DNA of 64,000 nucleotides from Polaribacter huanghezhanensis (GCF_030444335.1 NZ_CP128595.1:868001-932000), one strand, 5' to 3'; shown: positions 9,590-18,798, counted from the stretch's first letter. Made by a program: numbers and translations. The notes: a model not told the origin generated them from the sequence alone.

Positions 9590-9608
9590 TTATAATTATT
9601 GCTATATT

Positions 9609-10478
9609 ATGAAAAGAGAAAAAGAACTTTATAAAGGATTAAAGCCTTTTATGAATTGTGTAGATCATACGGTTTCTAAAGAGTCGTATGAACTTTTGTT
9701 AAATAAAGATTTTGACATGATGGTTACTTTGCCTGTTCCGTCAGATTTAGAAAATTATTACAAAAGTGAAACGTATATTTCTCATACAAACGCCAACAAA
9801 AGTGTTCTTGATAAAATTTATCAAAAAGTAAGAAAACGCACTTTACAAAAAAAGGTAGCAATCCTAAATTCATTCAATTTTACAGAAAAGAAAGTGTTGG
9901 ATATTGGATCTGGAACAGGTGACTTTTTAGCTACTTGTAAAAATGCGAACTGGAATGTTTTTGGAGTTGAACCCAACGAAGATGCAAGAACTATTTCTAA
10001 AAGTAAAGACATAAATGTACGCAGCGATATTTTATTTTTAAAAGAAACTAATTTTGATGTTATTACACTTTGGCATGTCTTAGAACATGTAGAAAATTTA
10101 TTAGAATATATAGAGATATTAAAAGCTAAATTAAAACCAAATGGAGTTTTATTAATTGCGGTTCCAAACTACAAAAGTTTTGATGCAAATTATTATAAAG
10201 AATTTTGGGCAGCTTTTGATGTTCCAAGACATCTTTGGCATTTTTCTCAAACATCAATACAAAAATTATTTACCAACGTTTCTATGAAAGTAGAAAAAAC
10301 AATTCCGATGAAATATGATTCGTATTATGTTTCTATGTTGAGTGAAAAATATAAATCTGGGAGCACTAATTTTATAAAAGCATTTTACATTGGTTTTCTA
10401 TCAAATATGAAAGCCAAATCAACTTCTGAGTATTCTTCGCTTATTTATGTGATTAAAAACAGAGAAAACAGCAATTAA
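9609..10478 (+). CDS. Class I SAM-dependent methyltransferase
   Basis: About 289 residues with a Methyltransf_23-type fold. Motif I is VLDIGSGTGDF and the acidic end of the second strand is FGVEPNE. The post-I block is LWHVLEHVENLLEY, and LKPNGVLLIAVPNY comes next. The ATG at 9609 is chosen because the nine codons upstream overlap the parS-like palindrome. The N-terminal part (CVDHTVSKESYELL) is typical of Bacteroidota homologues that lie next to mnmG. The substrate is unknown; related enzymes methylate small molecules, lipids or sugars. A strong hairpin terminator follows. Confidence 0.85.
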   Translation: MKREKELYKGLKPFMNCVDHTVSKESYELLLNKDFDMMVTLPVPSDLENYYKSETYISHTNANKSVLDKIYQKVRKRTLQKKVAILNSFNFTEKKVLDIGSGTGDFLATCKNANWNVFGVEPNEDARTISKSKDINVRSDILFLKETNFDVITLWHVLEHVENLLEYIEILKAKLKPNGVLLIAVPNYKSFDANYYKEFWAAFDVPRHLWHFSQTSIQKLFTNVSMKVEKTIPMKYDSYYVSMLSEKYKSGSTNFIKAFYIGFLSNMKAKSTSEYSSLIYVIKNRENSN

Positions 10479-10533
10479 AAAGTGTTTAAGGAATCAATAA
10501 TCGCCCAAGAACAAGTATTGTTATTAAAATCAT

Positions 10534-10569
10534 AAAAACGCCTTAAAAGCAATCTTTTAAGGCGTTTTT
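10534..10569. terminator. Bidirectional rho-independent terminator
   Basis: A perfect 16-bp stem with arms 10534-10549 and 10554-10569, with CAAT as the loop. The arms begin with five A and end with five T, so it works on both strands. It separates the methyltransferase gene from the convergent DoxX-like gene. Confidence 0.92.
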
Positions 10570-10623
10570 AAATAGATTGTATTTATTTAAAATAGCGTTA
10601 TCAATAAATAAAATTGATTTTAT

Positions 10624-11022
10624 CTATTTACTCAATAAATAAACCCCAAAAATTGTCGTTGCAAAATAAACAGCTAATGTCATCGCTCCGGCATAATCTT
10701 TTGCTAATCTCTGACCAATTAATAATAAAATCAAAGTTAAGGCTGCTAATTCTGTTCCTAAAAGCGCGTACGTTTTAATTCCGTTTGTCGCCAATTGATA
10801 AATTCCGAAAATCATAAAAAGACTTGCTAAAACTTCTACAATTAAAATTACAGCCAATAATAAAGGAACCATATTTTTTAAAGGCGAATTAGAAAAGTGT
10901 CCTTTTATAAAAGATAAATTTCCGTTCCAATCTAAAACTTTATCCATTCCAGATTGTAAAAAAGTGACAATTAAAAAAAGTAGAATTAATATTTCTGTTG
11001 GGTAATTTTTTAGTAGTTCCAT
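10624..11022 (-). CDS. DoxX-like small membrane protein
   Basis: A 132-residue integral membrane protein with about four hydrophobic helices. They are ILILLFLIVTFLQSGMDKV near the N-terminus, then MVPLLLAVILIVEVLASLFMI, ALTLILLLIGQRLAKDY and a C-terminal VYFATTIFGVYLLSK. The QSGMDKVLDWNG block after helix 1 and the VEVLASLF helix resemble DoxX/DoxD-type proteins. The function is unknown. It stands alone between two terminators and is probably monocistronic. Confidence 0.7.
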   Translation of the reverse strand: MELLKNYPTEILILLFLIVTFLQSGMDKVLDWNGNLSFIKGHFSNSPLKNMVPLLLAVILIVEVLASLFMIFGIYQLATNGIKTYALLGTELAALTLILLLIGQRLAKDYAGAMTLAVYFATTIFGVYLLSK

Positions 11023-11060
11023 AAGTAAATTAGTTATTTAACAAAACTACTAAAAAGAAA

Positions 11061-11090
11061 GATGCGAGCAATACATTATTAACTCGCATC
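11061..11090 (-). terminator. Terminator of the repeat lipoprotein gene
   Basis: Stem GATGCGAG (11061-11068) pairs with CTCGCATC (11083-11090) around a 14-base loop. On the reverse strand the hairpin is followed by CTTTCTTTTTAG, giving a T-rich tail. It lies 64 bases after the lipoprotein stop. Confidence 0.7.
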
Positions 11091-11153
11091 TTATCAAATA
11101 ACCAAATCAAACCTTTTAATGACCTTAATCTATTTTCAGCAATTTTAAATTAA

Positions 11154-12152
11154 TTATTTACCACACAAGGCATCTAATTCTTCTTGGCTATTGAGCACTA
11201 TTGTAGTTCCGTCTTTAATTATTGATAAAGGAAATACATAAGTTGGTCTAACGCCTTTTGCTAAACTTTTATGATATGCTTTTAGTTCATCTTCATTCGC
11301 AATTTCTTTAGTGGTATTATCATCTAATGTTACAGAAATAGGAAACACAAATTCTGGTCTCTTTCCTTTTTTTGGTTTTTTAACCAAAGCATCAAATTCT
11401 TCTTGAGTATTCACCACAATGGTTTCTCCATTTTTTTCAACCGAAAAAGGAAACACAAATACAGGCTTTACTCCATCAGCCAATGTGTCTAAATATGCCT
11501 TAAACACCTCTTTATCAGCAATTTCTAGTATGCTTAAATCTTCTAGCACAACAGATAAAGGAAAAATCAAATGTGGTCTTCTCCCTTTTGCTGGTTTTCC
11601 CATAAAAACTTTCAATTCATTTTCATCAGAAACTTCAATTGTTTTTCCATTTACTGAAATTGATAAAGGAAAAACAAACACAGGTTTTACATCTTCATCT
11701 AAAGCATCTAAATAGGCTCTTAATGCTTCTTTATCAGCAATTTCTTGCGGACTTCCATCTGCTAATTTTACAGAAATAGGAAATATAAATTCAGGTTTTT
11801 TTCTCCCTTTAACTCTTTTGATTAGCATTTTTAATTGTCTCATATCATTTACTGTAATTACTTCTCCGTCAATAGTAATTTCAAAAGGAAATGTAAGTTT
11901 CGGTCTGTTTGTTTTAGCGGCATAATCCTCTAAATCAAAATCACTACTTATTGTAGTAGTTGTTTCGGTATTTGTGATTGCGCTTACGGGATATGTAATA
12001 ATCATGGTTTCTACCATACTTAAAACTTCTTCTTTATTAAGTGATGTTTGCGCTTCAAAAATTTCAGCATCTTTTGTTGTTGAATCTTGACAAGCAACCA
12101 TAGAACTGACGATTATTGTTAGAGCTATTAATTTTTTTACAAATACTTTCAT
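11154..12152 (-). CDS. Lipoprotein of seven tandem FP-motif repeats, divergent from ECF sigma cassette
   Basis: I do not recognise this 332-residue protein. It has a lipoprotein signal (basic MKVFVKK, hydrophobic core, lipobox MVAC with Cys21). A linker (22-85) is followed by regular repeats, each marked by Phe-Pro inside a beta-like FVFPxS motif. The FP pairs are at residues 88, 124, 161, 197, 234, 270 and 307, so spacing alternates 36 and 37. YP at 54 may be a degenerate eighth. Two repeat types alternate: one with EIADKExLxAYLxxL, the other with NGxTIxVxxxxEL and a following KGxRP. A single Cys330 lies at the very C-terminus. It is divergent from the sigma gene, 111 bases apart, so it may be the regulated output or the sensed partner of that system. 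Outer-membrane or surface location is inference. Confidence 0.85.
   Translation of the reverse strand: MKVFVKKLIALTIIVSSMVACQDSTTKDAEIFEAQTSLNKEEVLSMVETMIITYPVSAITNTETTTTISSDFDLEDYAAKTNRPKLTFPFEITIDGEVITVNDMRQLKMLIKRVKGRKKPEFIFPISVKLADGSPQEIADKEALRAYLDALDEDVKPVFVFPLSISVNGKTIEVSDENELKVFMGKPAKGRRPHLIFPLSVVLEDLSILEIADKEVFKAYLDTLADGVKPVFVFPFSVEKNGETIVVNTQEEFDALVKKPKKGKRPEFVFPISVTLDDNTTKEIANEDELKAYHKSLAKGVRPTYVFPLSIIKDGTTIVLNSQEELDALCGK
11157..11903 (-). repeat. Coding tandem repeats, 36/37-residue period (108/111 bp)
   Basis: Encodes residues 84-332 of the lipoprotein. The two alternating repeat types form a 73-residue (219-bp) super-unit seen about three times. The DNA copies have diverged, while the protein pattern (FP, EIADKE, GVKPVFVFP) is retained, implying selection on the protein rather than recent slippage. 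Confidence 0.85.
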
Positions 12153-12237
12153 AATTTTTATTTTTTAATGTTCACTAATAAAACAGTTACCTAAAAGAAT
12201 ACCCTACCGAAAAATCAAAAAAAATAAAAAAATCTCC

Positions 12238-12245
12238 TATTTTTG
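12238..12245 (+). promoter_or_regulatory. Predicted -7 box for the ECF sigma operon
   Basis: TATTTTTG matches TAnnTTTG, 19 bases before the sigma-factor ATG at 12264. No good TTG -33 element is at the usual spacing. It could instead be read by the ECF sigma itself, but the sequence alone cannot show that. Confidence 0.5.
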
Positions 12246-12263
12246 AGAAATAATAAGGGTTTC

Positions 12264-12773
12264 ATGTCAAAAAAAAAATCGGTTTGTGAGTCTAAAGTGT
12301 TTGAAGAATTGTATTCTGAGCATTCGAAATCAATCTATAATTTTGCTTTTTATAAATGTGGAAATACAGCAAAATCAGAAGATTTGGTCCAAGAAGCGTT
12401 TATAAAAATGTGGAACAATTGTGCTAAAATCATTTTTGAAAAAGCAAAATCATATCTTTTAACAGTAGTCAATAATTTATTTTTAAATCAAGTTGCACAT
12501 CAAAAAGTAGTATTAAGCTACAATTTAATTGGTGGGAAAGAAGCAACCAATGAAACTCCAGAGTTTTTAATGGAAGAAAAAGAGTTTATGGACAAGCTCC
12601 AAAAAGCCATTTCAGATTTAAAAGAAGGACAAAGAGAAGTGTTTTTATTAAGTAGAATTGATAAAAAAACCTATAAAGAAATTGCAGAAATGCTTTCTAT
12701 TTCTGTAAAAGCTGTTGAAAAAAGAATGCATATGGCTTTAAAACAATTAAGAGAAAAGGTAGGAAATATTTAA
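12264..12773 (+). CDS. ECF (sigma-70 family) RNA polymerase sigma factor
   Basis: A 169-residue two-domain ECF sigma factor. Region 2 is ELYSEHSKSIYNFAFYKCG, then KSEDLVQEAFIKMWNN. Region 4 is SDLKEGQREVFLLSRID, then a helix-turn-helix TYKEIAEMLSISVKAVEKRM, followed by ALKQLREKV. The ATG at 12264 is preferred over an upstream TTG that belongs to the -7 box. The gene is followed directly by a FecR anti-sigma and a TonB receptor carrying an STN domain. This is the standard trans-envelope signalling order of Bacteroidota, in which the receptor's N-terminal domain signals through FecR to release sigma. Confidence 0.95.
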   Translation: MSKKKSVCESKVFEELYSEHSKSIYNFAFYKCGNTAKSEDLVQEAFIKMWNNCAKIIFEKAKSYLLTVVNNLFLNQVAHQKVVLSYNLIGGKEATNETPEFLMEEKEFMDKLQKAISDLKEGQREVFLLSRIDKKTYKEIAEMLSISVKAVEKRMHMALKQLREKVGNI

Positions 12774-12836
12774 TGATCAAAAATAAAAAGTAGGGTGTTT
12801 GGTAATCAAACTGTTATACTTACAAAGGAACCTAAA

Positions 12837-13745
12837 ATGAAAAACGAACATACAGACGATACATTTTTATCACGTTGGTTGCATAACGATTTAACGAATG
12901 ATGAATTGGTTTCTTTTCAAAAAACTACTGAATATAAAGAATATCAAAAAATTATTGATGCAACAGAAAATTTTAATGCGCCTAATTTTGATAAACAGAA
13001 GGTATTCGAAAAAATTACTCAAAAAACTACGGATAAAAAAGTAAGAAAGTTAATTCCGAATTGGATATATACAGCTGCAGCTTCTGTTGTATTATTATTA
13101 AGTACGGTCTATTATTTAACAGGAAGTAACGAAACTTTTTCAACTTCTTTTGGAGAACAATTAGCGTTGGTTTTACCTGACGGATCAGAAGTTTTATTGA
13201 ATTCAAAATCTTCAATTACCTATAAAAAAAGCGATTGGTTTGACGGAAAAAGAACTTTAGAATTAAATGGAGAAGGGTATTTTAAAGTCAAAAAAGGAGC
13301 TACTTTTAGTGTACATTCAATCAACGGAAGCGTAACTGTTTTAGGAACTCAGTTTAACGTAAAATCAAATCCTTCTTATTTTGAAGTGTTGTGTTATGAA
13401 GGAAAAGTGCAAGTTAAAAACAACGAAGAAACCGCTATTTTAACAAAAGGATTGTCCTTTAGGAAAATAGAAAAAAGGAATTCAGAAAAAGGAACTTTCT
13501 CAAATTCAAAACCAAATTGGATCGACGGAGAAAGTAGTTTTAACAACACGCCTTTACAATTTGTTTTAAAAGAGTTAGAGAAGCAATATCAAATAAAAAT
13601 TACATCTACAAACATAGATGTAAATACATTATTTACAGGAGCCTTTACAAATAAAAACTTAAATTTAGCCTTACAAACAATTTGCGCTCCTTTAGCTATT
13701 CAATTTACAATCAATGATACTACAGTGGTGCTTTCCAAAAAATAA
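12837..13745 (+). CDS. FecR family anti-sigma factor
   Basis: About 302 residues from the ATG at 12837; an upstream GTG is less likely. The N-terminal cytoplasmic helix region (FLSRWLHNDLTNDELVSF) would bind the sigma factor. A single membrane helix (IYTAAASVVLLLSTVYYL) lies near 74-95. The periplasmic FecR domain has GEQLALVLPDGSEVLLNSKS, then LNGEGYFKV and VLGTQFNVKS. The C-terminal DUF4974/STN-like domain has FNNTPLQFVLKELEKQYQIKI, then FTGAFTNKNLNLALQTI. It lies 63 bases after the sigma gene and 2 bases before the receptor gene. It is expected to hold the sigma inactive until the receptor signals. Confidence 0.95.
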   Translation: MKNEHTDDTFLSRWLHNDLTNDELVSFQKTTEYKEYQKIIDATENFNAPNFDKQKVFEKITQKTTDKKVRKLIPNWIYTAAASVVLLLSTVYYLTGSNETFSTSFGEQLALVLPDGSEVLLNSKSSITYKKSDWFDGKRTLELNGEGYFKVKKGATFSVHSINGSVTVLGTQFNVKSNPSYFEVLCYEGKVQVKNNEETAILTKGLSFRKIEKRNSEKGTFSNSKPNWIDGESSFNNTPLQFVLKELEKQYQIKITSTNIDVNTLFTGAFTNKNLNLALQTICAPLAIQFTINDTTVVLSKK

Positions 13746-13747
13746 GG

Positions 13748-16354
13748 ATGCTTAAAAAAACCTTTTTTTCTTGCTATTTTCTATTTGTAATCGGAGTTAT
13801 TTTTGCGCAAAACCAGTCTCAGAAAATTTCTTTAGTAGAAATTTTATCTTCCATTGAAAAGCAACAGGATGTAAAGTTTTCATACAATTCTAACTTGATA
13901 AAAAACGTGTTGTGTTTTCCTTTTAAAAATGAAAAAACACTCACAGAAAAACTAGAAAATTTAAGCAAACAAACCTATTTAAACTTCAATCAAATTGATG
14001 CAAGATATATTGTGATTGCAGAAAAAGAAATCACAAAAAACCATACAATTAGCGGAACTTTAATCAATGCTAAAAACAAAGAAGTTGCCTCTTTTTCATC
14101 GGTAATAATTAAAGGAACTACACGTGGAACAACAGCAGATGAAAACGGTAAATTTATACTCGATACTGTTTCTTCAAATCAACAAATTGTCATTCAAAGT
14201 GTTGGTTTTAATTCGGTTACAATTCCGGCCTATCAATTTATAAATCAACCGAACTTAACGATTGAATTGGTAGAAGACAATATACATTTAGAAGAAGTAT
14301 TAATAAGCGATTATATTACGCAAGGAATTTCTAAAAAGCAAGATGGCGCCATAGAAGTTTCACCAAAAAAACTAGGTATCTTACCCGGATTGATAGAACC
14401 TGATGTGTTACTTAGCTTGCAACTATTACCCGGAATTCAAAGTCCGTCAGAAACCGCTTCTGGTTTGCAAATTAGGGGAAGTTCTCCAGATCAAAACTTG
14501 GTGTTGTTCGATGGAATTAAAATGTATCAAAGCGGACACTTTTTTGGATTGATTTCTTCTTTTAATCCATACGTTACTAAAAAAATTACTTTGTATAGAA
14601 ACGGAACCAATGCAAAATATGGCGATAGAATTGGCGGAGTTTTAGACATTTCTTCTGGCGATGATGTTCCTACTTTCGAAGCTGGTTTTGGTGTCAATTT
14701 AACGCACGCAGATGCTTTTGTAAAAACGCCATTGTTTAAGAATAAAGCGGGTTTGGTTTTTTCTGTGAGAAGATCCATTACAGATTTGGTTGAAACGATT
14801 ACCTATAAAAATTTTTCTGAAAGCGTTTTTCAAAATACGCGGATTTTAGACGGGGCAGTAAACGATCCCAACAAACTATCTAATGTAAAAAACAATTTTT
14901 ATTTTCAAGATTACAACCTAAAATTTATTGCAGATATTTCAGAAAAAAGCAAGCTCTCAATTAGTAATTTATTTAATAAAAATCAATTAGAATTTTCTTC
15001 AGAAAGCTTGCGATTTAGAGAAAAAATAGCAGATAATATTACCTATCAAAATAAAGGAACTAGAATTCTTTTGAGCCACAAATCATCAAATAAATTTTTG
15101 CAAAATATCGATTTTCATTCATCAGGATATAAGTTTGATTATTTTGGAAATAGAGAAGAAACGAGAAACAACGCAAACGATAATAGAAAAAGAAATTTTG
15201 AAATCGTAAATCATGTCAATGATAATGGAATTAATTACGATTTTACCTATAATTTGAATCCTGATTTTCAATTTAGCGGAGGGTATCAGTTTTCTAAAAC
15301 CACCATTTTTTATATCTATAAAACCAATTTTAATACGCAAAATAATTTGTTGTTAAGTACCGAAAACAGCTCGAATATTACCAACGCATTATTTTCTGAA
15401 ATAAAGTACGGAAACGGTTGTTCGTTTATCAGTTTTGGTATTAGAGCAAATCATTTTTCATCTGCAAAAGAGTGGTTTTTTGAACCGAGAATTTTTGCAT
15501 CCACAAAACTTTCTGAAACGATTACACTTAAAACATCCGCCGAAATAAAAAACCAAGCGGTAAGTCAAATTATTGAATATAGAAACAACGGAATTGGTTT
15601 AGATAATGACATTTGGGCCGTGGCAAATAATGCAATTCCGATTTTAAGTAGCAGACAATTAGGGATTGGTTTTTTATATCAAAAAAATGGCTGGAATTTA
15701 GATGTAGATTTCTATAAGAAAAAGGTAAAAGGACAAACGTTAATGACCGATGATATTGCAAGTAATACAAAAAGAAGCCAAGTTCCTTTTTATATTTCTG
15801 GAGAAAGCGATATTACAGGAATTGAGGTATTATTAAAAAAGAGATTTGATAATTATCGTTCTTGGATTAGCTATTCGTACGCAAACACAAAACAGCAATT
15901 TATAGAGTTAAATAATGGAAATAGTTTTAATGGAATCAACGGAATTCCACATTCTTTTACCTGGTCTCATACCTATAAATTAAACCAGTTTGAGTTTTCT
16001 TTAGGATGGAAATTACGTTCTGGAATTCCATATACTGAAGCAACAGGAACCTACAAAGATCAAAACAATAATTTAAGAGTTTCTTACGGAAGCGTGAATG
16101 AAAAAAGATTGCCAAATTATCAGAAATTCGATTTTTCATCAACCTATAAATTCAATTTTTCTAAAAAGAAAAAAGTTGAAGGAAAAATAGGATTATCGCT
16201 AACAAACATTTTTAATAGAAAGAATATTTTAGACAGAAAATACGAGTTAAAAGTTGTGAATTCTCAAGGAAATGTAGAGAAACAAAAATTGGTAAAAACC
16301 GATAGATTATCATTAGGTTTTACGCCAAATTTGGTATTTAGGCTTACTTTTTAA
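13748..16354 (+). CDS. TonB-dependent receptor with STN signalling domain
   Basis: An 868-residue outer-membrane receptor. It has a signal peptide ending IFAQ. An STN domain (about 27-92, ILSSIEKQQDVKFSYNSNLI) is followed by a CarboxypepD-regulatory-like domain (about 97-170, ISGTLINAKNKEVASFSSV). The plug contains LLPGIQSPSETASGLQIRGS and NLVLFDGIKMYQSGHFFG, and the barrel ends in RLTF. The STN domain plus the preceding sigma/FecR pair marks it as a transducing receptor. No SusD partner is present, so a glycan-utilisation pair is not supported. The substrate is unknown. The stop abuts the convergent holB stop with no intergenic base. Confidence 0.93.
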   Translation: MLKKTFFSCYFLFVIGVIFAQNQSQKISLVEILSSIEKQQDVKFSYNSNLIKNVLCFPFKNEKTLTEKLENLSKQTYLNFNQIDARYIVIAEKEITKNHTISGTLINAKNKEVASFSSVIIKGTTRGTTADENGKFILDTVSSNQQIVIQSVGFNSVTIPAYQFINQPNLTIELVEDNIHLEEVLISDYITQGISKKQDGAIEVSPKKLGILPGLIEPDVLLSLQLLPGIQSPSETASGLQIRGSSPDQNLVLFDGIKMYQSGHFFGLISSFNPYVTKKITLYRNGTNAKYGDRIGGVLDISSGDDVPTFEAGFGVNLTHADAFVKTPLFKNKAGLVFSVRRSITDLVETITYKNFSESVFQNTRILDGAVNDPNKLSNVKNNFYFQDYNLKFIADISEKSKLSISNLFNKNQLEFSSESLRFREKIADNITYQNKGTRILLSHKSSNKFLQNIDFHSSGYKFDYFGNREETRNNANDNRKRNFEIVNHVNDNGINYDFTYNLNPDFQFSGGYQFSKTTIFYIYKTNFNTQNNLLLSTENSSNITNALFSEIKYGNGCSFISFGIRANHFSSAKEWFFEPRIFASTKLSETITLKTSAEIKNQAVSQIIEYRNNGIGLDNDIWAVANNAIPILSSRQLGIGFLYQKNGWNLDVDFYKKKVKGQTLMTDDIASNTKRSQVPFYISGESDITGIEVLLKKRFDNYRSWISYSYANTKQQFIELNNGNSFNGINGIPHSFTWSHTYKLNQFEFSLGWKLRSGIPYTEATGTYKDQNNNLRVSYGSVNEKRLPNYQKFDFSSTYKFNFSKKKKVEGKIGLSLTNIFNRKNILDRKYELKVVNSQGNVEKQKLVKTDRLSLGFTPNLVFRLTF

Positions 16355-17503
16355 TTAGCTAATAACAGCTTCTTTTGTGTGTAATAAACGAGTTAGTTTT
16401 ATAGATAAATCTAACAAAATAATTTTAGCATTTCCATTTCTTTCAATATGATAAATAGCTGAGCTTATTTCATTGCTTATTTCTAAAATATTTCCGCTGT
16501 GTACAAAAGGCGCAAACTTTTTTAAGTCAAATCCGGCTGTTTCGGTTTCTAAAAAAACGATTGCTTCAGAGTTGTAATTTAACAAAAGAGCTTGTCTAAA
16601 AAAATGTAAACAATACTGTAAAAAACGTTTCTGAGTTTCTCTTCCGCTTTTTGCAATTTCATCGCTCCAAGAAATTAATTGTTGTACAACTGTTGCATTT
16701 CCTTTGGCCCTAAAAGCCGTTCTTACCCAAGTAATAAACCATTGTTCAAAAAGAGTAGTACCAGAGTCATGCACTAATAAATGCAACGCTTTATTGTAGT
16801 TTCCTTCTGCTTGATGCGCAATTTTATACGCAGCATTTTCAGAAATAGTTTCATTAGTAATTAATGATTGTGCAATTTCTTCTTCTGATAATGCAGGAAA
16901 ATGAATTGCTTGACAACGAGATTTTATGGTGTTTATAATTTGCTCTTCGTCTTCGGTACACAAAATAAAAAGAGTGTTTTCCGGTGGTTCTTCAATCAGT
17001 TTCAACAATTTATTTGCCGCTGACATATTCATTTTTTCTGCCATCCAAATAATCATGACTTTAAAACCACCTTCGTACGATTTTAATTGTAGCGATTTTA
17101 CAATATTTTCTGCCTCATCAACTCCAATTAAACCTTGTTTGTTTTCTACGCCAATAAATTGCAACCAATTGTATAAACTTCCGTACGATTGTTCTTTTAC
17201 AAACGTTCTCCAATCTTCTAAAAACAAGTCACTTACAGGATGTTTTTTTACTTTATCACTTGAAGTTACAGGAAACGCAAAATGCAAATCTGGATGCGTT
17301 AATTTTTCGCATTTAATTCTACAAGAATCTTTGTTGTTGCTTGTTGCACAAAGTAAATATTGTGCATAAGCAATTGCCATTGGTAACGTACCAAAACCTT
17401 CTTTTCCAACAAACAATTGCGCATGCGGAATTCTACCATTTTCTGTAGTAGATTTTAAGTGTTTTTTAATATGATTTTGACCAATTACATCTTTGAAAAA
17501 CAT
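16355..17503 (-). CDS. holB: DNA polymerase III delta' subunit
   Basis: A 382-residue clamp-loader subunit, from the ATG at 17503 (MFFKDVIGQNHIKKHLK). It is the non-ATPase AAA+ subunit of the sliding-clamp loader. The P-loop position reads VGKEGFGTLPMA and lacks the GK(T/S) of active ATPases, as expected for delta'. Cys residues in LLCATSNNKDSCRIKCEKL suggest the usual zinc module. EAENIVKSLQLKSYEGGFKV and KLLKLIEEPPENTLFIL come next, with the SRC motif as IKSRCQAIHFP. A -7 box ends only five bases before the ATG, so the mRNA may be leaderless. It is divergent from pgk. Confidence 0.93.
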   Translation of the reverse strand: MFFKDVIGQNHIKKHLKSTTENGRIPHAQLFVGKEGFGTLPMAIAYAQYLLCATSNNKDSCRIKCEKLTHPDLHFAFPVTSSDKVKKHPVSDLFLEDWRTFVKEQSYGSLYNWLQFIGVENKQGLIGVDEAENIVKSLQLKSYEGGFKVMIIWMAEKMNMSAANKLLKLIEEPPENTLFILCTEDEEQIINTIKSRCQAIHFPALSEEEIAQSLITNETISENAAYKIAHQAEGNYNKALHLLVHDSGTTLFEQWFITWVRTAFRAKGNATVVQQLISWSDEIAKSGRETQKRFLQYCLHFFRQALLLNYNSEAIVFLETETAGFDLKKFAPFVHSGNILEISNEISSAIYHIERNGNAKIILLDLSIKLTRLLHTKEAVIS

Positions 17504-17507
17504 AGCA

Positions 17508-17515
17508 CAAAGATA
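17508..17515 (-). promoter_or_regulatory. Predicted holB -7 box at the start codon
   Basis: TATCTTTG on the reverse strand, with its last G five bases before the A of the ATG. Transcription would begin at or next to the start codon. Confidence 0.55.
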
Positions 17516-17564
17516 TAAATTTAAAGTCTCGAAAACAGCATTCGTCATTTTTGATGACTTATTT

Positions 17565-17593
17565 TTTGAAACCTTCTTAAATAAGTACATTTG
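17565..17593 (+). promoter_or_regulatory. Predicted pgk promoter
   Basis: TTTG (17565-17568), 17 bases, then TACATTTG (17586-17593). Both boxes and the spacing fit the Bacteroidota housekeeping promoter. The ATG of pgk is 18 bases after the -7 box. Confidence 0.75.
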
Positions 17594-17610
17594 TAAAAAA
17601 ATAAAATAGC

Positions 17611-18798
17611 ATGCCAACAGTAAACGATTTTAATTTCGAAAACAAAAAAGCGCTGATACGAGTTGATTTTAATGTGCCATTAAATGATGAACTTATGGTA
17701 ACAGATGCAACAAGAATTCATGCTGCAAAATCAACCATAATTAAAGTTTTAGAAGATGGAGGTTCGGCAATATTAATGTCGCATTTAGGAAGACCAAAAG
17801 GAAAAGAAGATCAATTTTCTTTGCGTCATATTGTAGAAAAAGTAACTGATATAATAGGCGTACAAGTTACGTTTGTTGATGATTGTGTTGGCGATAAAGT
17901 AACACAAGCAGTTTTAGAACTAGAGCCTGGAGAAATTTTATTATTAGAAAATTTACGTTTTTACGATGAAGAAAAAGCAGGAGATAAAAAGTTTGCAGAA
18001 CAGCTTTCTCAATTGGGAGACATTTATGTAAACGATGCTTTTGGTACAGCGCACAGAGCACATGCATCAACAGCAATTATTGCTGAATTTTTCCCAGAAA
18101 AAAAATGTTTTGGAAACTTGTTGGCAAGAGAAATAGAAAGCATCAACAAAGTTTTAAAGGATAATGAAAAACCGGTAACAGCCATTTTAGGAGGCGCAAA
18201 AGTGTCTTCAAAAATTGGAGTTATAGAAAATATTTTAGACAAAGTAGATCATATTATTATTGGTGGCGGAATGACTTTTACTTTTGTAAAAGCACTTGGC
18301 GGAAAAATAGGAAATTCTTTAGTAGAAGAAGATAAACAAGAATTGGCCTTGGCAATTTTAGAAAAAGCGAAAGCAAAAAATGTAGAAATTCACTTACCTG
18401 TTGATGCTATTATTGCCGATGGTTTTTCTAATGATGCAAATACACAAGTAGTTGATACTTTTAAAATACCTGATGGTTGGATGGGATTAGATGCTGGACC
18501 AAAAACTACAGAAAAATTTACCGAAGTTATTGCAAAGTCAAAAACCATATTATGGAATGGTCCGTTAGGCGTTTTTGAAATGGAAAAATTTGCGAAAGGA
18601 ACTATTGAGTTGGGAAACGCTATTGCAGAAGCGACTAAAAACGGAGCATTTTCTTTAGTTGGTGGTGGCGATTCTGTTGCGGCAGTAAAACAATTTGGTT
18701 TTGAAGATAAAGTAAGTTATGTTTCAACTGGCGGAGGCGCAATGTTAGAAATGTTAGAAGGAAAAACACTACCAGGAATTGAAGCAATTTTAAATTAG
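17611..18798 (+). CDS. pgk: Phosphoglycerate kinase
   Basis: Converts 1,3-bisphosphoglycerate and ADP to 3-phosphoglycerate and ATP in glycolysis. The 395-residue length is standard. Signatures include [13 protein letters not shown] near the N-terminus, then [23 protein letters not shown] and [34 protein letters not shown] and the C-terminal GGGDSVAAV with [13 protein letters not shown] complete the set. It has a good promoter of its own. A dispersed repeat fragment lies between it and the next gene. Confidence 0.98.
   Translation: MPTVNDFNFENKKALIRVDFNVPLNDELMVTDATRIHAAKSTIIKVLEDGGSAILMSHLGRPKGKEDQFSLRHIVEKVTDIIGVQVTFVDDCVGDKVTQAVLELEPGEILLLENLRFYDEEKAGDKKFAEQLSQLGDIYVNDAFGTAHRAHASTAIIAEFFPEKKCFGNLLAREIESINKVLKDNEKPVTAILGGAKVSSKIGVIENILDKVDHIIIGGGMTFTFVKALGGKIGNSLVEEDKQELALAILEKAKAKNVEIHLPVDAIIADGFSNDANTQVVDTFKIPDGWMGLDAGPKTTEKFTEVIAKSKTILWNGPLGVFEMEKFAKGTIELGNAIAEATKNGAFSLVGGGDSVAAVKQFGFEDKVSYVSTGGGAMLEMLEGKTLPGIEAILN

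Noticed and set aside
12777-12836. Upstream GTG start for FecR (14 extra codons)
   Set aside because: The extra residues do not resemble FecR N-termini and the ATG at 12837 gives the normal sigma-binding helix at the start.
14116-14131. CACGTGGAACA within the TonB receptor gene as a parS site
   Set aside because: The right half matches but the left half does not (12 of 16), and it is in a conserved coding segment.
16340-16365. Zero-base junction between receptor and holB stops as a sign of a deletion
   Set aside because: Both proteins have complete C-termini (RLTF and a normal delta' tail), so nothing appears lost.
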